From an uncultured Bacillota bacterium (lineage in GTDB: Bacteria; Bacillota; Clostridia; Peptostreptococcales; Anaerovoracaceae), in contig CAUDEQ010000085.1 in the NCBI GenBank assembly GCA_958448635.1, positions 1-6,903 on the forward strand: DNA of 6,903 nt. Reading direction: 5' to 3'. Below are positions 1 to 5,812 of the stretch, piece by piece. Under the pieces are notes generated by a model. The model worked only from the letters and a program-made list of their open reading frames with translations. It did not search any database and was not told the origin of the DNA. A program made the position numbers and the translations under genes. Position 1 is the first letter of the stretch. Each line of letters starts with the position of its first letter.

Positions 1-50
1 ATAATAAATATAGAAATTATTTTTTTTTCTTAATAGGAGGAGTGTAAATT

Positions 51-1460
51 ATGAAAACAAAACTCTCTTTTGGTGTAAAGGCCGGATATGGAATGGGCAT
101 GGTAGGAGAATGTTTGGCCATGAATACATTCTATATCTACTTTCTGCTTTTCCTTACAGATGCTGTAGGTATCAATCCTGGAATAGCAGGAACTGTAGCT
201 ATGTTTGCTACATTCTGGGGTTCGTTTACAGATCTGTTCGCTGGAATTAGAACAGATAGCAGCACGAACCCAAAGGGAAGAAGAAGACCTTTTATCGTTA
301 AAGCTGCTGTGCCGCTGGGAATCGTTACATATCTTATGTACACTGATTGGACAGTGGTGCCGGATAGCGCCAAACCGGTGTATTTTCTTATTGCAGCAAT
401 GATCTTTTGGTTATCACTGTCCTTTACAGACATTCCATATCTGTCGCTTGGATCTGAGATAACGGACGATTATGAGGAAAGAACTTCAATCAGATCAATT
501 GCTAATGTACTTAACTATGCAGGTATGATACTTGCAAGCTCTGGAACACTTACGATTGTGGCTAAGCTTTCGGAGAGTGGAAGTATTAGTGACACATCAG
601 CATGGTCAAAACTCGGAATGATATTTGGAGTTATTACGTTGTTAGCCTACTGGATAGTGGCAGGAGCTACTAAAGGGAAAGAGACTCAATATATACCGCC
701 TGCAAGAGAAGGAGGTCAGAAGCAGGATGGTTTCTTTAAGGTATGTATGCAAGTTATAAAGATTAAGGCATATAGGAATATATTGATTTATACAATAGCT
801 GCATACGGAGGAGTCTTATTATTTACAAGCATGTATATTTATTATCTAACAAACAATGCACAGTTGACAGATGCTCAGTCAGCAACTGTTATGTTGGTAT
901 ATTGCTTTATGGTAATGGGCGTTTCTGCAATTCTTGGAAGAATAAAAGTAGAAAAGAAAAATGTTGTTATAGTGCTGACATTAATTGCCGGAATCGGTAT
1001 GTGCATTGGACGTTTTCTCCCTATCGGAGTCACGGGAGTATATGTGATATTCTTTATTTTTTCACTGGCAATTTCCGCATACTTTGTTCAAGTATATTCA
1101 ATGGTATATGATATTTGTGATATTGATGAATTCAAATCCGGTGGGGGCCGAGATGGAGTTATAGTTTCATTGTTCTACTTTATTGGGAAGTTTGTAGGCG
1201 GAATTGCTATGGCGGCAGTAGGCTGGATTCTTGAGTTTAGTAAATATGATGCTACTCAGTTAGTTCAAAGTGAAGAGACGCTGTCAGGGATTGCGACAGG
1301 AACACTGCTGCTCCCTGGAATTTTTATGATTATTGGTGCATTAGTAATGATAAAATATCCAGTAAATGCTAAAAACTTTGGCGCATTAAGAGCTGCTATA
1401 GAAGCTAAGAATGAAGGCAGAGAATATTCTACAGATGAATTTGAGGAGTTGATTAAGTAA
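51..1460 (+). CDS. GPH-family (MFS_2) sugar:cation symporter
   Basis: Predicted inner-membrane secondary transporter of the glycoside-pentoside-hexuronide:cation symporter family (MelB/XynB/UidB type), importing a sugar or glycoside with Na+ or H+. Seen in the 469-residue product: about twelve hydrophobic segments. After TM2 comes a D-L-F-A-G-x-R-T-D segment (61-69) followed by KGRRRPF (75-81), the cytoplasmic loop signature of the family. The family-typical D-I-P-Y-L-S-L-G-S-E-I-T-D-D run is at 127-140. In the C-terminal half, Y353-D354 and EFKSGGGRDG (360-369) are followed by a membrane lysine (K380), as in MelB-like carriers. Length matches the family. The ATG is preceded by AGGAGG at 35-40, ten bases upstream. 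No partner enzyme is visible; the gene is probably the last of an operon starting left of the window, and it ends in its own terminator. Codons are AT-rich, unlike rho and downstream genes. The substrate cannot be read from the sequence. Confidence 0.9.
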   Translation: MKTKLSFGVKAGYGMGMVGECLAMNTFYIYFLLFLTDAVGINPGIAGTVAMFATFWGSFTDLFAGIRTDSSTNPKGRRRPFIVKAAVPLGIVTYLMYTDWTVVPDSAKPVYFLIAAMIFWLSLSFTDIPYLSLGSEITDDYEERTSIRSIANVLNYAGMILASSGTLTIVAKLSESGSISDTSAWSKLGMIFGVITLLAYWIVAGATKGKETQYIPPAREGGQKQDGFFKVCMQVIKIKAYRNILIYTIAAYGGVLLFTSMYIYYLTNNAQLTDAQSATVMLVYCFMVMGVSAILGRIKVEKKNVVIVLTLIAGIGMCIGRFLPIGVTGVYVIFFIFSLAISAYFVQVYSMVYDICDIDEFKSGGGRDGVIVSLFYFIGKFVGGIAMAAVGWILEFSKYDATQLVQSEETLSGIATGTLLLPGIFMIIGALVMIKYPVNAKNFGALRAAIEAKNEGREYSTDEFEELIK

Positions 1461-1504
1461 GCTTTAAGTATTGTAAAGACATATATAACTTAATTAAAAT
1501 GATC

Positions 1505-1545
1505 AAACAGCAGCTACCATAGATTAACGGGTAGCTGCTGTTTTT
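1505..1545 (+). terminator. Intrinsic terminator of the sugar transporter
   Basis: A perfect 14-bp stem (1505-1518 with 1530-1543) with an 11-base loop, its 3' arm running into a T tract at 1541-1545. It lies 45 bases after the transporter stop codon and should end that transcript, isolating it from the DNA to the right. Confidence 0.9.
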
Positions 1546-1597
1546 CAGAAGGGTATTGATTCTGTACATATTTCACGATTGTTTTGTAAAATAAGTT

Positions 1598-2018
1598 GAT
1601 ATTGAAGTTGCATTAAAGAGGGATGCTTAGAAGTTGGATGCAAAACTCACAAATAAGACCTGACAAATCTTAATATCGGGAAAGTGTTCGGCATAAGGGA
1701 AGAAAGCGCGGAACGATACAGAATTATGTATAAGCAACCATAGTTTGATAGAATGGCATTATGATGTGAACAGCCCAAAATGGTTAAATCGGGCCAGAAA
1801 ATGCCAGGCTGAGTACAATAAGTTATGATGAGTTTGAAAAAGTAATATTGTCTTTGAAGATATTTAGGTGTATATTAGTAATAGATTTCAGGTCCAAAGA
1901 AACTATCTAAATTCCTATCTACAGACTTGATGTTCAATTCGTGTTAATTATCCGGAAACTGATCAAATATAATATGATTGAATATATGGAAAGACTAACT
2001 ATTAAAAGTCAAGTCTAA
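1598..2018 (+). pseudogene. Possible decayed ORF of unknown family
   Basis: This part of the 678-base gap between transporter and transposase has no intact gene, but short protein-like stretches follow each other on the plus strand in shifting frames. They are VDIEVALKRDA then KLDAKLTNKT (from about 1598); NIGKVFGIREESAERYRIM (ending at a stop at 1741-1743); EWHYDVNSPKWLNRARK and onward (1751 to the stop at 1826-1828); then YDEFEKVILSL (from 1824). After a stop at 1908-1910 the same frame continues as IPIYRLDVQF to MERLTIKSQV, ending at a stop at 2016-2018. The composition is more protein-like than expected from random AT-rich DNA, but I do not recognise a family. It could be the remnant of an older mobile or accessory gene inactivated by several indels and stops, or chance. 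No function is proposed. Confidence 0.35.
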
Positions 2019-2044
2019 AATAAAAGTTTTTTGAATGAATTGCA

Positions 2045-2056
2045 GAAATGCATTTC
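2045..2056. repeat. 12-bp perfect palindrome
   Basis: GAAATGCATTTC reads identically on both strands. It lies in non-coding DNA about 90 bases beyond the transposase stop codon, just outside the likely end of the IS110 element. It could be a protein-binding site or chance; nothing else in the sequence assigns a role. Confidence 0.35.
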
Positions 2057-2091
2057 AGATATATTTGAACCTTGAAAACTGCATGACAAAC

Positions 2092-2113
2092 AGAGTGTCA
2101 TTGCTGGCACTCT
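2092..2113 (-). terminator. Hairpin downstream of the transposase gene
   Basis: AGAGTG (2092-2097) pairs with CACTCT (2108-2113), and the stem can be extended by a wobble and a GC pair to 8 bp with a 6-base loop. It starts 25 bases after the transposase stop codon. On the minus strand it is followed by only a short GTTTGT, so as an intrinsic terminator it is weak. It may instead belong to the right end of the IS. It is used here as the provisional left limit of the element in window coordinates. Confidence 0.35.
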
Positions 2114-2138
2114 AAAAGGAGATATTTACAGAAAAGAA

Positions 2139-3317
2139 TTAAGTTGTTGGCAGATATGCTCTTCCGGATTTCTCCATTGCAAAAATCAATCGCACAAGTT
2201 TCTTTGTGGCATGGGATAAAGCTACGTTGTAATGCTTACCTTCGGAGCGTTTCTTTTCAAGATATGCACCAAATGATTTATCCCAGTGACAGACGTATTT
2301 TGTGGCATTGTAAAGGGCATACCGGAGGTATCTGGAACCTCGTTTCTCCATATGGGAATAGCAGTTATTCAACTGTCCCGATTGATAAGTGGAGGGAGAC
2401 ATTCCTGCATATGCAAGAATCTTATCTGCGGAATCAAAACGGCAGAAATCTCCAATCTCAGCGATGATCATTGCACCCATCCGGTAACTGATACCAGGAA
2501 TGGTAAGAATCGGTGACTGGATTTCTTCATCCATGATCTGTTTGATGGCGGCTTCGATTTCATCGATCTCAGCCGTTAATTCCTGAATGAGTCTAATGGT
2601 GTGTTTTAGTTCCAGAGATTTGGCAGGCATATGAGAACCGATGGAGCTTCTTGCGGCGTCACGAAACATGATTGCAGTATCTTTCCCGTATCTGCCTTTC
2701 GAACTTTCAGAGAGAAGATTGGAAAGTCTTGTGAGGTGTGCATTTGCAACAGCATCTGCATTTGGGAATTCAGAAAGCAAAGCATAGACGGATGCCATAT
2801 GAAGCGTAGGGACAAGTGTTTCCAGCTCCGGGAATAGGATACAGATAAGTCTTGAAACAGAACTTTTCAGTTTTGCCCGTTCTTTGACTTTATCAAAACG
2901 ATAACGAGCGAGTGACTTTAGCTCCTCATTGTGGTAAGATGTGTCTGAGTAGGACTTTAAGTTCATATCAGACATCATCATAGTAGCAATGGTACGGGAA
3001 TCAACTTTATCCGTTTTCGTCTTTCTAAGGCTGAGACTTTTTCTGTAAAGATTTGTGTGAAGCGGATTGATAACAAAGGTGGTCAGACCTTTATCAAGAA
3101 GAAATCCCAGAAGATTGTAACTGTAGTGTCCGGTGGCTTCCAGTCCTACTTTTACTTTGGTTAAATCATCGGATACGGATTCAATTCTTTGAAATAAGGT
3201 TTCAAATCCCGCACGATTGTTAGGTATGGTAAAAGATTTGAATAATACTTCACCATCTGAGTTTGTAATAAAGCAGTCGTGCTTATCTTTGGCAACATCA
3301 ATTCCAACGTAAATCAT
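2139..3317 (-). CDS. IS110-family transposase (DEDD recombinase)
   Basis: A 392-residue recombinase that moves the IS. It has an N-terminal RuvC-like DEDD domain (about 1-160), a helical linker region, and a C-terminal Transposase_20 domain (about 265-355). Seen: opening motif YVGIDVAKDKHD with D7; VGLEATGHY with E60; KTDKVDS with D103 and D106, giving a full DEDD set. The C-terminal domain has the typical L-T-I-P-G-I-S segment (271-277), then AYAGMSPS and a Q-S-G motif whose S313 is the best candidate for the family's catalytic serine. The start at 3317 is chosen because AAGGAG lies 7 bases upstream and the GIDVAKD motif normally lies at the extreme N-terminus; an upstream GTG at 3359 would add 14 atypical residues. 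There is no frameshift or internal stop, so the gene looks functional. In this family (known, from IS621 work) the protein acts with a bridge RNA made from the element's non-coding end. Confidence 0.93.
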   Translation of the reverse strand: MIYVGIDVAKDKHDCFITNSDGEVLFKSFTIPNNRAGFETLFQRIESVSDDLTKVKVGLEATGHYSYNLLGFLLDKGLTTFVINPLHTNLYRKSLSLRKTKTDKVDSRTIATMMMSDMNLKSYSDTSYHNEELKSLARYRFDKVKERAKLKSSVSRLICILFPELETLVPTLHMASVYALLSEFPNADAVANAHLTRLSNLLSESSKGRYGKDTAIMFRDAARSSIGSHMPAKSLELKHTIRLIQELTAEIDEIEAAIKQIMDEEIQSPILTIPGISYRMGAMIIAEIGDFCRFDSADKILAYAGMSPSTYQSGQLNNCYSHMEKRGSRYLRYALYNATKYVCHWDKSFGAYLEKKRSEGKHYNVALSHATKKLVRLIFAMEKSGRAYLPTT

Positions 3318-3324
3318 AAGAAAT

Positions 3325-3330
3325 CTCCTT
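3325..3330 (-). promoter_or_regulatory. Shine-Dalgarno site of the transposase
   Basis: On the minus strand AAGGAG lies 7 bases before the ATG at 3317-3315. It decides the start codon in favour of the internal ATG over the upstream GTG at 3359. Confidence 0.8.
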
Positions 3331-3342
3331 TGAATAAATTTG

Positions 3343-3511
3343 ATACTGTTTAGAGCCACAGGTACTCCTTGCGATTGTAACCTCGTTCTAAATAAACCGT
3401 CATGCGGTATCTAACTGATTAACAACTATGCAAAGAGGCTGTGGTTGTAGCCTTTCCAAAACCATCAAGTGGTAGGAGTGATTAAACAATCCACAGTATC
3501 TCAAACAGTAT
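3343..3511. repeat. Inverted repeat pair ATACTGTTT / AAACAGTAT
   Basis: A perfect 9-bp inverted repeat at 3343-3351 and 3503-3511 brackets the non-coding part of the IS. A further direct ACAGTAT copy is at 3493-3499, twelve bases before the one at 3505-3511, and ATACAGT follows at 3515-3521. In RNA the outer pair would close the whole region like a terminal stem. In DNA the clustered copies could be recombinase sites near the element end. Confidence 0.5.
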
Positions 3512-3552
3512 AGCATACAGTCCTTGGAGAGGGACTATAAACACTACTACTT

Positions 3553-3558
3553 TATAAT
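3553..3558 (+). promoter_or_regulatory. Possible -10 element before rho
   Basis: A perfect TATAAT lies 22 bases before the chosen rho ATG, but no convincing -35 hexamer is found 16-18 bases upstream (TTGGAG at 3524-3529 is 23 bases away). If it is the promoter, the rho mRNA would have a very short leader. It lies between the IS and rho, so it would serve rho whatever the insertion has displaced. Confidence 0.3.
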
Positions 3559-3574
3559 ACGAGGATTTATTTTT

Positions 3575-4849
3575 ATGTGCGAAAAAATAAATGAAAGCCG
3601 GGCTGCTGAAATGGTGGCAGCGGGAAACGAAGGTAATGCCGAAGCTGCAGCGACTGAAAGAGAAGAGGCAGCCGAAAGCGCAGGCCGCAGCGAGAAGGCA
3701 GGGGACAAGGCGGCTCCTGCAAAGGACAATCGCTTTGAAGCCGAGGGCATACTGGAGCTTTCCGACAGCGGCTTCGGATTTCTCAGGTTCAACAATTTTC
3801 TCACCAGCGAGAAGGACATATACGTGTCTCAGACCCAGATAAGACGATTCAATCTCAAGACAGGCGACAAGGTGAAGGGAATCTGCAGGAACCCCAAGGA
3901 CGGAGACCGTTTCGGTGCACTGCTCTACGTGGTGACGGTCAACGGAGAGGAGCCGGGGGCGGCCATAAGGAGGCCGGACTTCGAAAAGCTGACTCCTATA
4001 TTTCCAAATCAGCGTTTCGTGTTGGAGGACGGCAGAGATCTTTCTCTGAGACTGATAGACCTCATCGCACCTATCGGAAAGGGTCAGAGAGGTCTCATAG
4101 TGGCTCCGCCAAAGGCAGGAAAGACAGTGCTTCTGAAGAAGCTGGCCAACAGCATAGAGAAGAAATATCCTGAGGTGGAGGTCATCGTGCTGTTGGTGGA
4201 CGAAAGACCTGAGGAAGTGACGGACATGAAGCGAAGCCTGTCTCAGCGCAGCGAGGTAATATATTCGACCTTTGATGAGCTTCCGCAGCATCACGTCAAG
4301 GTGGCGGAGATGGTACTGGCCAGAGCGCAGAGGCTGGCAGAGCACGGCAAGGATGTGGTGGTTCTTCTGGACAGCCTGACCAGGCTCGCCAGAGCTTACA
4401 ACCTGGTGGTACCGCCATCTGGAAAGACCTTGTCGGGAGGCTTTGATCCCGGAGCTTTGCATAAGCCCAAGAAGTTCTTCGGTGCGGCAAGAAAGCTGGA
4501 GGAGGGCGGCAGTATAACCATACTGGCGACGGCCCTGGTTGAAACGGGAAGCAGAATGGACGATCTCATCTTCGAGGAGTTCAAGGGAACAGGCAACATG
4601 GAGCTTCACCTTGACAGGAGACTGAGCGAGAAGAGAATCTTCCCTGCCATCAACCTGAACAAGTCGGGCACGAGAAGAGAGGACCTGCTGATGGATCAGG
4701 ACGAGATGGAGGCCATCTGGTACATGAGGAGAGCGCTGGGAAGCCGTGACACCCAGGAGGTGACCGAGACAATACTGGACAATCTGGCGCATACGCGCGA
4801 CAATAAGACATTCATCGAAGTAATAAAGAAGGTAAAGCTGGACGGTTAG
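3575..4849 (+). CDS. rho: Transcription termination factor Rho
   Basis: ATP-dependent RNA helicase that ends transcription as a hexameric ring on nascent RNA in the cytoplasm. The product has 424 residues (E. coli 419). Seen: an OB-fold RNA-binding domain from about 53 with RNP1-like GFGFLR (66-71) and DIYVSQTQIRRFNL (81-94). The ATPase core has Walker A APPKAGKT (177-184), VDERPEEV (208-215) with catalytic E210, Walker B VVVLLDS with D266, the Q-loop region (about 276-289), R-loop GTGNME (338-343) and the SGTR arginine finger R367. All key residues are present. Residues 1-52 are Ala/Glu-rich and lack the LKEL/K-K-x-E-L-I pattern of the usual Rho_N helical domain. The ATG at 3575 has GAGG 10 bases upstream; a TTG at 3524 would add 17 hydrophobic, un-Rho-like residues. 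It is first of a co-directional cluster, 21 bases before the DUF1385 gene. Third positions are G/C-rich with many ATA and AGA/AGG codons, unlike the transporter. Confidence 0.97.
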   Translation: MCEKINESRAAEMVAAGNEGNAEAAATEREEAAESAGRSEKAGDKAAPAKDNRFEAEGILELSDSGFGFLRFNNFLTSEKDIYVSQTQIRRFNLKTGDKVKGICRNPKDGDRFGALLYVVTVNGEEPGAAIRRPDFEKLTPIFPNQRFVLEDGRDLSLRLIDLIAPIGKGQRGLIVAPPKAGKTVLLKKLANSIEKKYPEVEVIVLLVDERPEEVTDMKRSLSQRSEVIYSTFDELPQHHVKVAEMVLARAQRLAEHGKDVVVLLDSLTRLARAYNLVVPPSGKTLSGGFDPGALHKPKKFFGAARKLEEGGSITILATALVETGSRMDDLIFEEFKGTGNMELHLDRRLSEKRIFPAINLNKSGTRREDLLMDQDEMEAIWYMRRALGSRDTQEVTETILDNLAHTRDNKTFIEVIKKVKLDG

Positions 4850-4870
4850 TCACAGGATTAGAGGAACAGA

Positions 4871-5812
4871 ATGGATCTTAAAAAGATTTTTATTAAAGAT
4901 GCCTGCCCTACGAAAATAGGCGGTCAGGCTGTAATGGAAGGGATCATGATGAAGGGCGAGGAAAAAACAGCCCTTGCCATGAGAGTTCCTACAGGAGAAA
5001 TCAGAATAGAGACGCAGGAAAACAAGAAGCCGGGCAAGTGGTCGAAGATACCGCTGATACGTGGAGTCGGCGTGTTCGTGGGCTCTCTGGTCAACGGAAC
5101 TAGGATACTCATGAGATCGACGGAGATCCTGGAGGAGTACGACGACGAGGAATACGAGCCAGGCAGATTCGAGAAATGGCTCAATGACAAGTTCGGCAGC
5201 AAGAGCGTATGGAATTTCATGCTGTATTCATCGGTGGTGATCGCGCTGATCTTCTCTGTGGGAGTCTTCATAATACTGCCCACCGGCGTGGTGAACCTGC
5301 TGAAGCTGGTGACGGACAGCGTCTTCTGGCTCAATTTCGCAGAGGGATTTGTGCGTATCGCGCTCTTCGTGCTGTATGCGTGGGGCATATCATTTATGAA
5401 GGAGATAAAAACGGTATTCCAATATCACGGAGCCGAGCATAAGACCATACATTGTTATGAAAACGGGCTGGAGCTTACGGTGGAAAACTGCAGACAGTTT
5501 CCTACCCTTCATCCGAGGTGCGGGACCAGCTTTTTGATGTTCGTGTTCATCATAGCATTTGCACTTCACTTTGTAATGGGCTGGCCCAATCTGTGGCTCA
5601 GGATAATATCGAGACTGCTGCTGCTGCCGGTGATCGCCGGTCTCAGCTACGAGCTGCTCAAATGGGCAGGAAGAAGCGATAATTTTGTGGTGAAGGTGCT
5701 GAGCCTGCCGGGACTTTATCTGCAGAAAATAACGACGAAGGAGCCTGACGACAGTCAGCTTGAGGTTGCCATAGCGTCTTTGAATACAGTGCTGGGAAAG
5801 GACGGACGATGA
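4871..5812 (+). CDS. DUF1385 family membrane protein (YqhQ-like)
   Basis: A 313-residue integral membrane protein of the DUF1385 family (B. subtilis YqhQ type). Its molecular function is not established and none is assigned here. Family hallmarks seen: GGQAVMEG (17-24) followed by IMMKG; YHGAEHKT (185-192); HPRCGTS (214-220); and the C-terminal LPGLYLQ..TT..PDD..LEVAIASL signature (279-304). There are hydrophobic segments near 117-138, 150-175, 219-237 and 243-264. The conserved His, Glu and Cys of the two central motifs sit at or near membrane faces and look like a metal or catalytic site, which is inference only. GAGGA at 4861-4865 lies 5 bases before the ATG. The stop codon overlaps the prmC start as ATGA, so the two are probably translationally coupled. 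Location between rho and prmC recurs in Clostridia and hints at a link with gene-expression housekeeping. Confidence 0.93.
   Translation: MDLKKIFIKDACPTKIGGQAVMEGIMMKGEEKTALAMRVPTGEIRIETQENKKPGKWSKIPLIRGVGVFVGSLVNGTRILMRSTEILEEYDDEEYEPGRFEKWLNDKFGSKSVWNFMLYSSVVIALIFSVGVFIILPTGVVNLLKLVTDSVFWLNFAEGFVRIALFVLYAWGISFMKEIKTVFQYHGAEHKTIHCYENGLELTVENCRQFPTLHPRCGTSFLMFVFIIAFALHFVMGWPNLWLRIISRLLLLPVIAGLSYELLKWAGRSDNFVVKVLSLPGLYLQKITTKEPDDSQLEVAIASLNTVLGKDGR

Larger units (their letters stand above)
2092..3511 (-). mobile_element. IS110-family insertion sequence (ends approximate)
   Basis: An intact IS110-type transposase gene on the minus strand is flanked by a long non-coding stretch on its 5' side and a short one on its 3' side. 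That is the layout of IS110-group elements, with a long left end before the gene and a short right end. The family (known) has no conventional terminal inverted repeats or target duplications and recombines at a short core, so ends cannot be read directly. The limits given are provisional: the hairpin past the transposase stop and the AAACAGTAT repeat distal to its start. The implied size of about 1.4 kb is normal for the family. The element separates AT-rich accessory DNA from the rho operon and is transcribed divergently from rho. No second copy lies in the window. Confidence 0.6.
3318..3523 (-). ncRNA. IS110 non-coding end, candidate bridge RNA region
   Basis: About 200 bases between the transposase start and the rho leader carry no plausible gene. 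In IS110-group elements (known) the stretch 5' of the transposase encodes a bridge RNA of roughly this length, with loops that pair to donor and target DNA. Seen here: nested complementary segments ATACTGTTT (3343-3351) with AAACAGTAT (3503-3511), and ACTCCT (3364-3369) with AGGAGT (3474-3479). They enclose small hairpins at 3396-3408 (ACCG/CGGT, 5-base loop) and 3437-3452 (GGCT/AGCC, 8-base loop). The larger internal loops would be natural places for guide segments. Position and foldability are observed; the bridge-RNA identity, its exact ends and its guide sequences are inferred. Confidence 0.45.

Noticed and set aside
1620..1680. A 16-codon ORF (MLRSWMQNS...) with a purine-rich stretch just upstream.
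   Set aside because: Too short, no conserved feature, and it overlaps fragments of the suspected decayed ORF in other frames.
2087..3508. CAAACAG at 2087-2093 and again at 3502-3508, looking like a 7-bp target-site duplication around the IS.
   Set aside because: IS110 elements do not make such duplications, and the same heptamer also occurs at 1504-1510 in the transporter terminator, so it is probably chance.
3524..3574. A TTG start at 3524 extending Rho by 17 residues.
   Set aside because: The extra residues are aromatic and hydrophobic, unlike any Rho N-terminus, and overlap the TATAAT element; the ATG at 3575 has GAGG at suitable spacing.
3482..4792. A 436-codon open frame on the minus strand opposite rho.
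   Set aside because: It is the antisense shadow of rho, made open by the G/C-rich third positions of that gene. Its translation has no recognisable domain, whereas rho on the plus strand carries every catalytic motif.
4924..5388. A 154-codon minus-strand open frame opposite the DUF1385 gene, and similar ones opposite prmC.
   Set aside because: They are antisense frames of well-supported genes and show no domain or ribosome binding site.
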